DNA of 64,000 nt from Chitinophagaceae bacterium UBA2375 (GCA_002343985.1 DDTB01000008.1:48442-112441), one strand, 5' to 3'; counted from the stretch's first letter, positions 1 to 9,274 are shown. The notes: generated from the letters alone by a model not told the origin. Made by a program: numbers and translations.

Positions 1-2
1 AT

Positions 3-707
3 AAATCGAGCCTGGAAGCCACTAAGGCTTCCGCCGAAAAAACCAGGAAAAACCTGGAAGCTTACGCCACTAAAAACGGATTGCGTTTTGTGGAAGTACC
101 GACACTGATCAAGGAAAATGATTACGCGGTAGGTAACCTGCAGGATGCGCGTTCGCTGGTGCGTTGGGCATTTGAAGCGAAGAAGGGCGATGTGAGCGAG
201 CCGTTCTCCATGGGCGACCAGTATGTGGTGGCTGTGCTGGATAAGGTTGCGGAAGAAGGCGTACAGGATGCGGCCGCGGCCCGTTCCGGTTGCGAACCCA
301 TCATCCGCAATAAAAAGAAAGCGGCGATGATTAAGGAGAAACTGGGTAAAAACCCAACCCTCGAATCAGCATCCGCGGCATACAATAAGCCCATCCTGCA
401 AGCCGGCACCGATTCCAGTTTAACCTATGCATCGCAGTTTGTAAACGCTGTGGGTGTGGAGCCTAAGATGATTGGCGCGGCATTCAATAAGGAATATCAA
501 ACCAAGGTATCCCCTGCCATTGAAGGTACCAGCGCGGTATATGTGATTAAAGTAAACAGCATCGGCAGCAAGCCGGAAGATACGCCAGAGCAGGTTCAGC
601 AAATGATCACCAATAAAAAGAACAACCTCCGCAGCGCGATTAACGGATGGTATGAAAGTTTGCGCAAACTGTCGGATATCAAGGACAGCCGCAGTAAGTT
701 TTTCTAA
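3..707 (+). CDS. Peptidylprolyl isomerase PpiD-like, C-terminal part (5' end outside window)
   Basis: The frame is open from base 3 to a TAA ending at 707, so this is the C-terminal 234 residues of a longer gene. The stretch with FEAKKGDVSEPF and QYVVAVL, followed by a helical, Lys-rich C-terminal region, looks like the parvulin-type foldase PpiD/SurA family as found in Bacteroidota, which helps outer-membrane and secreted proteins fold in the periplasm. The N-terminal membrane anchor and the first PPIase domain would lie upstream. A hairpin followed by T residues 29 bases after the stop suggests this is the last gene of its transcript. The family call is moderately sure; whether the isomerase domain is catalytically active cannot be judged from this fragment. 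Confidence 0.75.
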   Translation, partial: KSSLEATKASAEKTRKNLEAYATKNGLRFVEVPTLIKENDYAVGNLQDARSLVRWAFEAKKGDVSEPFSMGDQYVVAVLDKVAEEGVQDAAAARSGCEPIIRNKKKAAMIKEKLGKNPTLESASAAYNKPILQAGTDSSLTYASQFVNAVGVEPKMIGAAFNKEYQTKVSPAIEGTSAVYVIKVNSIGSKPEDTPEQVQQMITNKKNNLRSAINGWYESLRKLSDIKDSRSKFF

Positions 708-735
708 GACATCAACACTATTTTATTCTATTGTG

Positions 736-761
736 AAGGGCGGCTTTATGTCGCCCTTTTT
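736..761 (+). terminator. Rho-independent terminator after the PpiD-like gene
   Basis: The arms AAGGGCG (736-742) and CGCCCTT (752-758) pair across a 9-base loop and are followed by T residues. It lies 29 bases after the upstream stop codon. Confidence 0.75.
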
Positions 762-869
762 GTGTACATACCCACCAAAAAGGGGATGTATGTTTGCCCG
801 GCATCACATGATTAGGGGATTGTTTTGTAATGAAATTTAAGGGAGCTTTATCAGCTAAATTTTTTCCGC

Positions 870-2129
870 ATGCTACCATCAAAAAACATTTTTTCCTCAT
901 TACTTATTTTAATGTTGCTATTGCCGGGTTTGCATATTACCGCGCAAAATGTGGGCATCGGCACCAATCAACCCAAGGCCAGGCTGCATGTGGCGGATAG
1001 CGCGGTGTTGTTTAGTACCAGTACAACTGGCACAACTGCACCTTACGCAAATCCACCCATGGAAGGTCCCGGTCACCGTATGATGTGGTATCCGGCGAAA
1101 GCGGCTTTCAGGGCGGGTAGCGCATTTTTTGAGTGGGATAAGAATAATATTGGTGATTTTTCGACAGCATTTGGTAGCCAGAATACCGCATCAGGAATGT
1201 ATTCCTTCAGTACCGGTTACTTGAACAGGGCCACCAACACTTCTTCCGTTAGCTTTGGATCTAGCACCTTGGCCAGTGGAACTGCTTCAACAAGTTTTGG
1301 AGAATTAACAACAGCGAGTGGATTTGTTTCAACAAGTTTCGGCTATAACACTACCGCAAGTGGTTTCATATCAACCAGTTTAGGTAATTATACCTTTGCC
1401 AGAGGATTCAGCTCTACAAGCATCGGAGAAGGCACTATTGCAAAAGCAAGGGGTGCGGTTTCTTTAGGCTTATATAATGATAGTACTGACAACCCAATTA
1501 CATCTTCTTTCAACAATGCCGACAGGATATTTCAAATCGGTAATGGAACAGACTTAAACGCACGTAAAAACGCGGTTACCGTTTTACGAAATGGTCATGT
1601 GGGCATTGGAGAACTCAGCCCTGAATTTGTATTGGATGTAAAGGGTCGTATGCGTATTCAATCCAATAATAGCTTAAGCGCCGGCATCAACCTTAATAAC
1701 GATGCGAATTCAGACTTAGCGGCTTTTATGGGCATGCGGTCAACCAATAATGAAGTGGGCTTTTACGGATATACCGGTACATTAGGTTGGCGTTTTTTGG
1801 TAAACACCACTACGGGAAATGCCTGGATGCAGGGCACTTTAACCCAAAACAGCGATATCCGGTTGAAAAAAAATATTAAGCCGCTAACGCATACACTCGC
1901 CGCCATTCAGCAGTTGAAAGGATATTCGTATCACTGGAAGGACCCGAATAACCCTGATGAACAAATTGGTTTGCTGGCACAGGAATTACAAAAAGTATAT
2001 CCGCAACTGGTGAAGGAAAATAACAATGGCGACCTGAGTGTAAACTATAGCGGATTGATACCGGTATTACTGGAAGCCATTAAAGAACTCCATCAAAAAG
2101 TAGCCGAACTGGAAAGCAAATTGAAGTGA
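870..2129 (+). CDS. Secreted fibre-like protein with C-terminal S74 chaperone domain
   Basis: A 419-residue protein with a clear signal peptide (hydrophobic SLLILMLLLPGLHITAQ, residues about 10-26). Residues about 95-190 hold repeats of the type TASGFxSTSFGxxT, like the stacked beta-strand repeats of YadA-type heads. The C-terminus carries SDIRLKKNIKPL, QQLKGYSYHWKD and GLLAQEL, which is the intramolecular chaperone (peptidase S74) domain of trimeric fibre proteins. By family knowledge that domain drives trimerisation of the preceding stalk and may then cut itself off; the Ser-Asp of SDIRLK is present. A coiled coil (KELHQKVAELESKLK) ends the protein. No T9SS domain is visible. It begins a run of three secreted-protein genes. 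Host-cell surface fibre is the likeliest role; nothing nearby suggests a prophage. Confidence 0.8.
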   Translation: MLPSKNIFSSLLILMLLLPGLHITAQNVGIGTNQPKARLHVADSAVLFSTSTTGTTAPYANPPMEGPGHRMMWYPAKAAFRAGSAFFEWDKNNIGDFSTAFGSQNTASGMYSFSTGYLNRATNTSSVSFGSSTLASGTASTSFGELTTASGFVSTSFGYNTTASGFISTSLGNYTFARGFSSTSIGEGTIAKARGAVSLGLYNDSTDNPITSSFNNADRIFQIGNGTDLNARKNAVTVLRNGHVGIGELSPEFVLDVKGRMRIQSNNSLSAGINLNNDANSDLAAFMGMRSTNNEVGFYGYTGTLGWRFLVNTTTGNAWMQGTLTQNSDIRLKKNIKPLTHTLAAIQQLKGYSYHWKDPNNPDEQIGLLAQELQKVYPQLVKENNNGDLSVNYSGLIPVLLEAIKELHQKVAELESKLK

Positions 2130-2205
2130 TGCGCATACCTGTAAAATAGAATTTTACAAGGCCTCTGCATCAATTATTGTAGCTTTATCACATTAATCAG
2201 CCGAT

Positions 2206-3822
2206 ATGAAACAGGTGTTGATCATATTCTTATCCATTTGCTGTGCGGGATATTTCTCGCATGCGCAACTGGTAAACCATGGCGCTTCCATTACAATCAT
2301 GCCCGGCGCTTTGGTTTTTGTTTCCGGCGATGTGGAGAATATAAACGGCGGCACCATCAGTAACGATGGCAGGCTTGAAGTGCAGGGAAGTTTTACCAAC
2401 TCGGCCAATTATACTTCGGCCACATCAGAAGACTCATTGATATTAAGCGGAAGTGGAAATGTACTCCTCAACGGCGGATCATCCGTATTGAATATTGTGC
2501 AGGTAAATAAATCGTCCAATACAAATACGGTTACATTAAGCGGGTCAACCACTATCGGTTCTAAACTGATTTACCAATCGGGCACATTATCAACAAACCC
2601 ATCATCGGCCTTTACATTAAACGCGAATATTTCCGTGCCATTTGAATTTTCTCCCGGCAGGGAAATCATTGGCAAAGTGCAACGCACCGGATGGGCCCAT
2701 GGCGCGGATGTGGTATTTCATCAACCCAATATGCGCATCGCCAGCAGCAATGGAACCGCGCCTTCGGCCATAACGGTTTCCATGTTGCCGCAATCAGCCG
2801 GCGGCGACCCATCACTCCCTGAACGTGAAGTAAAACGCGCTTACCAGATTACCCGCACGGGTGGATCTGGTTTTGAATCATCTGTAAGCTTCGCCTATTT
2901 AGATACTGAGTTAAACAACAACCTGGAACCGAACCTGGTTACCTGGCATTTATCCAACAATGAATGGAATGGATTTTCCGGTTCCATCACCCGGGAGCCC
3001 AACGCCAATTTTGTACGCGTCTCCGGCATCAGCACGGCCGCGCTCGACAATGAATGGAAACTGGCAGACCCGGTGTACAGCATGAATACCACTGCGATTT
3101 TACGGGGCGCCTGGAATGGTACCAACATGAACACCAATCTCCGCAATGCGGGGGTCATCCCATTAAACCAACCGTATAATACCACGCCATACAATTATGC
3201 GGGATTAGAATCAGTAGCCAGCATACCTGCCAATGTGGTTGACTGGGTATTGGTGGAATTCCGTAAACCCTTGTCTGGCTTAGCATCCGACGCGGTGTCA
3301 TCCAGCATCATTGGTCGTAAAGCGGGTTTCTTGCTGAACAATGGCAACGTGGTGGAAACGGATGGCATAACCCCTATTTCGGTCAGCTTACAAAAACAGG
3401 GAGCGGGATTCATGGTGATCCGTCACCGCAACCACCTCGCTGTGATGAGCAACAGCTTGCCGTCAAACGAAACAGGTTCATACAGCAACGATTTCAGGGT
3501 GCTGGCAAACGCGTATAAGCCTTCGGGCGCCGCGTCGGACCCATTGCTGCAACTGAATGCGGGCGGACAATATGGTATGTGGAGCGGGGATGCCAACAGG
3601 AACGGTATTGTGAATGCCACCGATATCAGCGCGATCAGGCTGGCGATTGCCGGATCGGTCAGCGGTTACCAGTTCACCGATGTGAACCTCAGCAACAGCA
3701 TTAATGCCACGGATATCAGTTTAACCCGTACAAGTATCGCGGCATCCGCCAGTGGCGGCACACCCGCGAGGGGAACGGAAACGGTGCAAACCAACCTGCC
3801 CGACCCCGTGATCACGGAATAA
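2206..3822 (+). CDS. Secreted protein with dockerin-like calcium-binding repeats
   Basis: A 538-residue protein with a signal peptide (about residues 1-20, ending SHAQ). The first 100 residues resemble the short beta-strand repeats seen at the start of many Bacteroidota surface proteins (GDVENINGGTISNDGRLEVQ). Near residues 461-515 there are two copies of a DxNxNGxVNxTD loop (DANRNGIVNATD and DVNLSNSINATD), each followed by a short helix. This is the layout of dockerin type I repeats, which bind calcium. The second copy is degenerate. The protein ends in NLPDPVITE, with no recognisable T9SS sorting domain. Dockerin-like modules are often found in Bacteroidota proteins that have no cellulosome, so the partner is unknown. 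The start is the ATG at 2206. Confidence 0.7.
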   Translation: MKQVLIIFLSICCAGYFSHAQLVNHGASITIMPGALVFVSGDVENINGGTISNDGRLEVQGSFTNSANYTSATSEDSLILSGSGNVLLNGGSSVLNIVQVNKSSNTNTVTLSGSTTIGSKLIYQSGTLSTNPSSAFTLNANISVPFEFSPGREIIGKVQRTGWAHGADVVFHQPNMRIASSNGTAPSAITVSMLPQSAGGDPSLPEREVKRAYQITRTGGSGFESSVSFAYLDTELNNNLEPNLVTWHLSNNEWNGFSGSITREPNANFVRVSGISTAALDNEWKLADPVYSMNTTAILRGAWNGTNMNTNLRNAGVIPLNQPYNTTPYNYAGLESVASIPANVVDWVLVEFRKPLSGLASDAVSSSIIGRKAGFLLNNGNVVETDGITPISVSLQKQGAGFMVIRHRNHLAVMSNSLPSNETGSYSNDFRVLANAYKPSGAASDPLLQLNAGGQYGMWSGDANRNGIVNATDISAIRLAIAGSVSGYQFTDVNLSNSINATDISLTRTSIAASASGGTPARGTETVQTNLPDPVITE

Positions 3823-3854
3823 CCAAGTATAACAGGCACGTATAAACGAAGTTT

Positions 3855-5048
3855 ATGAGACAGTATCTGAATAATTTTCAAAAGCCGTTTTTTTTACTGC
3901 TGTTGTTTGCAACCGTCATGGTTCCTGCACAGGCACAGGTATGCGAGTGGCGGCTGGCCAATATGAGTTTTATCAATGTAGACCCTGATGGCGCGGGCCC
4001 CGCAACAGGACAGGTAAATTTTACATTGCAGATACGGACCACATCGGGAACGATTGCGAATGTCAATTCCATTTCCACAGGGTACAGTTACCAGTCTGCC
4101 CTGGCGATGGTCCCCACCACACCCGGCTGCGCAACGGTATCGAACCCGGCCAATATTGTTTTGTCTACCACATTTTCATCAGCGGGATTTTCCTTTTTCG
4201 CAAACCAGTGCAATGTGTTCACGCAAAGCGGCGGCCCAGAAACCTTTGACCGCAGGGCATCGGGAGTATTGGATGGCGGCATCATCAACCTTACAGACAG
4301 TTGGGTGGATGTATTTACCGTGACTTTGTGGACGCTTGGGGGAACTTACCCACAGGGTGGCTACGCGATGATCAATTCGGGCGCTGGCGGTTCCCCAGCG
4401 GAGTTTACAACCTATGCCGTAGCGGACGACCAGGCAAATGAATATGTAGTGAATACATTAACCTACGATCCTGCGCTCCCGCTTGGAGCTACGGTGGTGC
4501 CTGTAAGTTTCAGCGGGTTCACGGCAAACTGTTCCGCTCAGGGCATCAGGCTTCAATGGTCAACTGCATCTGAAAGCAGGTCTGGTTATTTTGAGATACA
4601 GCGCAGCTATGATGGCCGGAGCCGTTGGGAAGCCATTGGCAGCAGGCCGGCAGCCGGACAATCGGGATCCCTGATCCAATACGAATGGATGGCACCATAC
4701 GAGGCAAGGGCTTATTACCGCATCCGCCAGGTTGACCAGGATGGCCGCGAACAATTCAGCGATACCAGGGAAAAAAGCTGTTCGGAAACGGTGGCTGAAG
4801 TTCAGTTGTACCCGAACCCCGCCGACCAGGAATTATATATTCGATTGCTGGTGGGCAAGCCGGTGCGCACCAACCTGCACATCGTCAATGCACAGGGACA
4901 AATTGTTCGCCGCGTCAGCGCCACATTAGCCACCGGCAACCAGCAAATCAGGATAGATGTGTCGGATTTACCTGCGGGCCGCTACCATATTGTATCAACA
5001 GATCCGTCATTGCCAGTAAAGCAGGCTTTTGTGGTCGTGCATCCATAA
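3855..5048 (+). CDS. Secreted protein with T9SS type A sorting domain
   Basis: A 397-residue protein with a signal peptide (hydrophobic PFFLLLLFATVMVPAQAQ). The middle part ends with a module around residues 215-310 (QWSTASESRSGYFEIQRS, then AYYRIRQVDQDG) that commonly precedes sorting domains in Bacteroidota. The last 80 or so residues begin with VQLYPNPADQELYI, contain VNAQGQIV and end with LPAGRYHIVSTD and QAFVVVHP. This is the type A C-terminal domain that directs export across the outer membrane by the type IX system and attachment to the surface. The N-terminal 200 residues are not recognised. It lies 32 bases after the dockerin-like gene and may share its transcript. A strong terminator follows. 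Confidence 0.8.
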   Translation: MRQYLNNFQKPFFLLLLFATVMVPAQAQVCEWRLANMSFINVDPDGAGPATGQVNFTLQIRTTSGTIANVNSISTGYSYQSALAMVPTTPGCATVSNPANIVLSTTFSSAGFSFFANQCNVFTQSGGPETFDRRASGVLDGGIINLTDSWVDVFTVTLWTLGGTYPQGGYAMINSGAGGSPAEFTTYAVADDQANEYVVNTLTYDPALPLGATVVPVSFSGFTANCSAQGIRLQWSTASESRSGYFEIQRSYDGRSRWEAIGSRPAAGQSGSLIQYEWMAPYEARAYYRIRQVDQDGREQFSDTREKSCSETVAEVQLYPNPADQELYIRLLVGKPVRTNLHIVNAQGQIVRRVSATLATGNQQIRIDVSDLPAGRYHIVSTDPSLPVKQAFVVVHP

Positions 5049-5067
5049 CAAAGCTTTATATCATCAT

Positions 5068-5099
5068 AAGCCGGCGCAAACCATGTGGCCGGCTTTTTT
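5068..5099 (+). terminator. Rho-independent terminator after the T9SS cargo gene
   Basis: AAGCCGGC (5068-5075) pairs with GCCGGCTT (5088-5095), followed by T residues. Confidence 0.85.
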
Positions 5100-5102
5100 G
5101 TT

Positions 5103-5110
5103 TAATTTTG
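5103..5110 (+). promoter_or_regulatory. Bacteroidota -7 box (TANNTTTG) upstream of the DUF2480 gene
   Basis: TAATTTTG matches the Bacteroidota -7 consensus TANNTTTG. It ends only four bases before the ATG at 5115, so the transcript would have almost no leader. No clear -33 TTG was found at the usual spacing. Confidence 0.45.
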
Positions 5111-5114
5111 CAAG

Positions 5115-5633
5115 ATGGAAGAGGTATTTGTCAATAAGGTAGCAGAGAGCGGGATCATCACCCTGAACCTGGAAGATTATCATCCGAAGGATGAGCCGGT
5201 GGTTTTTGATTTGAAGGATTACCTGTTTATGGGTTTGATTTTGAAGGAAAAGGATTTCAGGGAGTCCTTAAAGCAGCTTGACCTGCAGCCTTATGAGGGA
5301 AAACTGGTGGCCATCACTTGTTCGGCTGATGCTATTATTCCGATATGGGCATATATGCTGGTGTCGAGCCTGTTGCAGCCCGTAGCAAAGAAGCTGGTTT
5401 TTGGAAACAGTGAGGAAGCGGTCAGGCAGGCATGGATGGAGAATATCCGAGGAATAGATATTGCAGCATTAGAGGATAAGCGCGTGGTACTGAAAGGTTG
5501 CGGCGAAACACCGATACCGGAGCAGGCTTATATGGAAGCCACCATAAAACTCAGGCCGGTGGTGAAAAGCATCATGTATGGTGAGCCATGCAGCACGGTG
5601 CCTGTGTACAAGAAAAAAGCCGACAAGGTTTAG
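5115..5633 (+). CDS. DUF2480 family protein
   Basis: A 172-residue soluble protein that I recognise as the Bacteroidota-restricted DUF2480 family from its start (EVFVNKVAESGIITLNLEDY), the block DLKDYLFMGLILKEKDFRE and the Cys-containing CGETPIPEQAYMEAT. There is no signal peptide or membrane segment. The function of the family is not known to me. The gene stands alone between a terminator and the convergent corA gene, whose stop codon it overlaps by four bases. The last residues are Lys-rich. Confidence 0.8.
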   Translation: MEEVFVNKVAESGIITLNLEDYHPKDEPVVFDLKDYLFMGLILKEKDFRESLKQLDLQPYEGKLVAITCSADAIIPIWAYMLVSSLLQPVAKKLVFGNSEEAVRQAWMENIRGIDIAALEDKRVVLKGCGETPIPEQAYMEATIKLRPVVKSIMYGEPCSTVPVYKKKADKV

Positions 5634-6721
5634 AACCAGCCCCTGCGCTTAAAGATCACAATCATCCAGATCGGAAACAGCAGCATCAACCCTACCGAAA
5701 TAAAAAATCCCCATTGGTTGTGTAATAAAGGTATCCGGTCGAAGTTCATACCGAAGATGCCGCCGATAACGGTGGCAGGAGCGAGCAGGCAGGTTACAAT
5801 GGCCATGACCTTCATTACTTCATTGAGTTTGAGGTTCATGTTGCTCATATAAAGGTCTTGCAGGTTCATCATCATATCGCGGTAGTTTTCCGCGAGTTCG
5901 TTCGCCTGAATGATGTGGTCGTACACATCTTTAAAATATTTCACCGTTCTTTCTTCCACCAGTTCCGATTCTGACCGCAGGATGCCATTCAGCAATTCCC
6001 TGACGGGTCCAACGGAGCGTTTTAATACGATTAGTTCTTTGCGGAGCATATTGATGCGCGCGAGGGTCCGTTTGTTGGCGTTGCGGATGATGTCTTCTTC
6101 AAGATGTTCGATCTGGTCGGCCAGTTTTTCCATGACAATGAAGTAATGGTCTACAATCTGGTCGATCAGCGCGTAAAACAGGAAATCGGCGCCCATCTGC
6201 CGGATCTTGCTGTTATTCAATTTCAGCTTTTCGCGTAAGGGGTTAAACACATCTCGGGTGGCATCTTCCTGGAAGCTGATGACAAAATTTTTCCCAAGGA
6301 TGATGCTCACCTGTTCAGACTCCACGCTGCTGTTTTGATCATTGAAATAAATCATATTGAGCAGGCAGAACATCACGTTGTTGATCTCATCCATTTTGGC
6401 CCGTTGGCCCGCGCTCAGGATATCTTCAATGATGAGCTGGTGAATGCCGTAATGCGCGCTGATTTTATCGACATCCGATTTACGGATGCCATCCATATTG
6501 ATCCAGGTGATGCCCGGAGAATCCAGGTAAGGGAAACAAGCTTCCGGTGAAGCCAGTTCTTTTGACTCGTAATGTGCCGGGCTGTAATCAATCAGGAAAA
6601 TTGAAGATTGTTCGGGCTCTTTGCGTTTATTCGTAACCGTTGGGTTTATGTGCAGCACTTTTTTTGTGCGCAGCAGTTCCAGAGGGTTCAGGATATAGTC
6701 AAGGTAGTTTTTTCGGCTCAT
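5630..6721 (-). CDS. corA: Magnesium/cobalt transporter CorA
   Basis: A CorA-family divalent cation channel of 363 residues from the ATG at 6721. An upstream GTG at 6763 would add 14 residues, but MSRKNYL is the more natural start. The protein has the family layout: a cytoplasmic alpha/beta domain, a long helical stalk (EHLEEDIIRNANKRTLARINMLRKEL) and two C-terminal membrane helices. The selectivity signature GMN is present in GIFGMNFDRIP at the end of the first helix, and the basic tail KRRGWF follows the second. It would take up Mg2+ across the inner membrane as a pentamer. The stop overlaps the convergent DUF2480 gene by four bases. Confidence 0.93.
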   Translation of the reverse strand: MSRKNYLDYILNPLELLRTKKVLHINPTVTNKRKEPEQSSIFLIDYSPAHYESKELASPEACFPYLDSPGITWINMDGIRKSDVDKISAHYGIHQLIIEDILSAGQRAKMDEINNVMFCLLNMIYFNDQNSSVESEQVSIILGKNFVISFQEDATRDVFNPLREKLKLNNSKIRQMGADFLFYALIDQIVDHYFIVMEKLADQIEHLEEDIIRNANKRTLARINMLRKELIVLKRSVGPVRELLNGILRSESELVEERTVKYFKDVYDHIIQANELAENYRDMMMNLQDLYMSNMNLKLNEVMKVMAIVTCLLAPATVIGGIFGMNFDRIPLLHNQWGFFISVGLMLLFPIWMIVIFKRRGWF

Positions 6722-6790
6722 GCCTTCCGGTTGTAAATGATGGTAAATATAAAGAGGATTCACTCAAAAGCAGACCTACAGAAAGGGGCT

Positions 6791-6823
6791 AAAACAAAAA
6801 ACCCGCCCGTATAACCGGGCGGG
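6791..6823 (-). terminator. Rho-independent terminator downstream of the 6843-7385 gene
   Basis: CCCGCCCG (6802-6809) and CGGGCGGG (6816-6823) form a GC-rich hairpin. On the minus strand it is followed by TTTTTTGTTTT. Confidence 0.85.
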
Positions 6824-6842
6824 CAAAAGAAATACTGATCCA

Positions 6843-7385
6843 TCAACTGTTTGTGTTTTCTCCGTTACTGGGAGGCGGGGCCGGCGTATAGTATTCCTTA
6901 TCTTTTACTTTGCCCATCGCAACCAACATCAAGTACAGCGAGGCAATCAGGGTTATATATGCACCGATGGCCAGTACATCAAAGAGCCCGGGCGCCATGG
7001 AGCTCATGCTTCGCATGGATTGTGAAAACATATCATTTCCCGAAGGGATATCGGGTTTCATTTTGAAGTACATCAGCACCATGCCAAGGATCATGACAAT
7101 TGCGGGAATGAAATGCGCGGGTTTATAGTATTTATCAAACTTTTTATTTCCCGTTATATTCTGATACAGGATCAGCGCGCCGGAAGCGGGCACTACAATG
7201 ATGAGGATCATCAGGATCCTGTCGAACCCACTGATAAACATCGAGAGCATTCCCGGAGAAATCCCGGTAGTGCTGATGGAAAATCCAGACATGGATTGGC
7301 CGGGGGAACTGAACCAGGGAAAAAGATACGCGAGAATCAATAATGCGGCGGCAATATTCACCCCGGTGAATTTTACATTTTTCAT
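6843..7385 (-). CDS. Hypothetical four-helix membrane protein
   Basis: A 180-residue protein with four predicted membrane segments: about residues 9-26, 55-80, 88-107 and 137-160 (for example ILMILIIVVPASGALILY and FDVLAIGAYITLIASLYLMLV). Loops are Ser/Met-rich (SQSMRSMSSMAPG) and the C-terminus is a short Pro-rich tail (YTPAPPPSNGE). I do not recognise the family. It is a single-gene unit with its own terminator, transcribed in the same direction as the corA gene below it. No partner gene suggests a role. Confidence 0.65.
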   Translation of the reverse strand: MKNVKFTGVNIAAALLILAYLFPWFSSPGQSMSGFSISTTGISPGMLSMFISGFDRILMILIIVVPASGALILYQNITGNKKFDKYYKPAHFIPAIVMILGMVLMYFKMKPDIPSGNDMFSQSMRSMSSMAPGLFDVLAIGAYITLIASLYLMLVAMGKVKDKEYYTPAPPPSNGENTNS

Positions 7386-7591
7386 GTTTGATTGTTTTGG
7401 TTTACCCTACTCGTCAGGCTTTTCGGAATCGCCCCTGTTATATACAGGATAGAAGCGTGAAGGGATTTTTACAGGAAAGCGGGGAGGTGAATTTGCAGGT
7501 TCCGGACAAGGTACGATTATTCAATAATATGGAAATGCATTAGTTCTATTTTATGGGGAAGGCTATTTAGGCCCCAATTTGATATGGGCGA

Positions 7592-7630
7592 ATCATAAAA
7601 AACCCCGGTTTATATTTTATAAACCGGGGT
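7592..7630 (-). terminator. Rho-independent terminator of asnS
   Basis: ACCCCGGTTTA (7602-7612) pairs perfectly with TAAACCGGGGT (7620-7630). On the minus strand the hairpin is followed by TTTTTTATG. Confidence 0.85.
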
Positions 7631-7656
7631 AAATGATATGGAATCGAGGAATAAAA

Positions 7657-9102
7657 TTAAAACGCCGCGCTCTTCGGATACCTTGGGAATGCGATGACAT
7701 CGCGGATATTGCCCATGCCAGTAACAAACTGCACCATGCGTTCAAAGCCAAGCCCGAAGCCGGCGTGCGGGCAGGCGCCGTAGCGGCGGGTATCGAGGTA
7801 CCAGTCGAGTTCTTCCGCGGGGATGTGCATTTCATGCATGCGCTGTACCAGTTTATCGTATCGTTCCTCCCTTTGTGAGCCGCCCACGATTTCACCGATG
7901 CCCGGTGCCAGGATGTCCATGGCGGCAACGGTTTTACCGTCATCGTTCTGGCGCATGTAAAAGGCTTTGATTTCTTTTGGATAGTTGGTGAGGATGACCG
8001 GTTTTTTGAAATGCTTTTCCACCAGGTAGCGTTCGTGTTCGCTTTGGAGGTCGGCGCCCCAGCCCTCGATGAGGTATTGAAATTTTTTCTTTTTGTTGTG
8101 GCTGCTCTCGCGTAGGATATCAATGGCTTCGGTATAGGTCAGTCGCTGGAATTCGTTGTTCAAAACAAATTCCAGTTTTTCGATCAGGCCCATATCGCCG
8201 CGTTCGGTCTGTGGTTTTTGTTTTTCTTCATCGGCTAAACGTTGCGCGAGGAACTCAAGGTCTTCGCGGTTGTTCTCCATCACAAACGCGATCAGGTATT
8301 TGATGAAGGCTTCGGCCAGGTTCATATTGTCTTCCAGGTCGTAAAAAGCCATTTCGGGTTCAATCATCCAGAATTCCGCCAGGTGCCGGGTGGTGTTGCT
8401 GTTTTCGGCGCGGAATGTTGGGCCAAATGTGTAGATATCGCTGAATGCCATGGCGGCGAGTTCCCCTTCGAGTTGTCCGCTCACCGTGAGGTTAGTGCTC
8501 CTGCCAAAAAAGTCTTCTTTAAAGTTGATGCTGCCATCTTCGTTTCTCGGGGCGGAGCCATCGAGCGGCAGGGTGGTTACCCTGAACATTTCACCGGCGC
8601 CCTCGGCATCGCTGGCCGTGATGATGGGCGTATGCATGTACACGAAACCGCGATCGTGGAAAAATTTATGCACGGCAAAAGCCAGCGCGTGTCGTACGCG
8701 GAAAACCGCGCCGAAAGTATTGGTGCGGAAGCGGAGGTGTGCGATATCGCGCAGGTATTCGAGGCTGGGCCTGTTTTTCAATTGCAGCGGGTAGGCTTCA
8801 CCGTCACAATCGCCAAAAATTTCCAGTGATCTGAGTTCGAGGTCAATTTTTTGACCTTTGCCCAGTGAAGGCACAATATTACCGGTGGCTTTGATGCAGG
8901 CGCCGGTAGTGATGCGTTTGAGGGTGGCTTCATCCAGGAGCCCCAGGGGCGCCACAATCTGGATATTGCTGTTGGTGCTGCCATCATTCAGGGCGATGAA
9001 CTGGTTATTCCTGAAACTGCGCACCCATCCCATGACGGTGCAGGTGTAATTGGTTTTATCAGACGAAAGAATATCCTTGATCCTGGTGCGGTTATTCAGC
9101 AT
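7657..9102 (-). CDS. asnS: Asparagine--tRNA ligase
   Basis: A class IIb aminoacyl-tRNA synthetase of 481 residues that charges tRNA-Asn. The N-terminal OB-fold anticodon-binding domain is at about residues 10-110 (YTCTVMGWVRSFRNNQFIAL). The class II motifs follow: motif 2 in FGPTFRAENSNTTRHLAEFW and motif 3 in GFGLGFERMVQFVTG near the C-terminus. NSNTTRHLAEFW and the C-terminal NIRDVIAFPRYPKSA favour AsnRS over AspRS. I chose the ATG at 9102 (MLNNRTRIKDIL). An in-frame TTG at 9123 lies inside the -7 promoter box and is unlikely to be used. The gene has its own promoter and terminator. Confidence 0.95.
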   Translation of the reverse strand: MLNNRTRIKDILSSDKTNYTCTVMGWVRSFRNNQFIALNDGSTNSNIQIVAPLGLLDEATLKRITTGACIKATGNIVPSLGKGQKIDLELRSLEIFGDCDGEAYPLQLKNRPSLEYLRDIAHLRFRTNTFGAVFRVRHALAFAVHKFFHDRGFVYMHTPIITASDAEGAGEMFRVTTLPLDGSAPRNEDGSINFKEDFFGRSTNLTVSGQLEGELAAMAFSDIYTFGPTFRAENSNTTRHLAEFWMIEPEMAFYDLEDNMNLAEAFIKYLIAFVMENNREDLEFLAQRLADEEKQKPQTERGDMGLIEKLEFVLNNEFQRLTYTEAIDILRESSHNKKKKFQYLIEGWGADLQSEHERYLVEKHFKKPVILTNYPKEIKAFYMRQNDDGKTVAAMDILAPGIGEIVGGSQREERYDKLVQRMHEMHIPAEELDWYLDTRRYGACPHAGFGLGFERMVQFVTGMGNIRDVIAFPRYPKSAAF

Positions 9103-9120
9103 ACGAGCGGTTTTAAGCCG

Positions 9121-9128
9121 CAAAGATA
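9121..9128 (-). promoter_or_regulatory. -7 box (TATCTTTG) of asnS
   Basis: On the minus strand this reads TATCTTTG, an exact TANNTTTG match, 18 bases upstream of the ATG at 9102. It supports that start over the TTG at 9123. Confidence 0.55.
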
Positions 9129-9203
9129 GGCAAGGAAGGGGTTATGGGGTAACATAAGATGCTGTTGGGGTTTTGGGTGGGGTAAGTGGAGGCGATTGGC
9201 ACC

Positions 9204-9244
9204 GGAATAAAAAAAGCCATGTCTCTTTTGGTAACATGGCTTTT
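9204..9244 (-). terminator. Rho-independent terminator of the lipoprotein gene
   Basis: AAAAGCCATGT (9212-9222) pairs with ACATGGCTTTT (9234-9244). On the minus strand the hairpin runs into seven T residues. Confidence 0.8.
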
Positions 9245-9274
9245 CTGCATTCTTAGATCGTAAAACTATACGTA

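Noticed and set aside
870..2129. Prophage tail-fibre gene
   Set aside because: The S74 domain also occurs in Bacteroidota surface proteins with signal peptides, and no other phage gene is nearby.
8242..8829. 195-codon open frame antisense to asnS
   Set aside because: Opposite strand of a well-conserved gene, no family resemblance, no start context.
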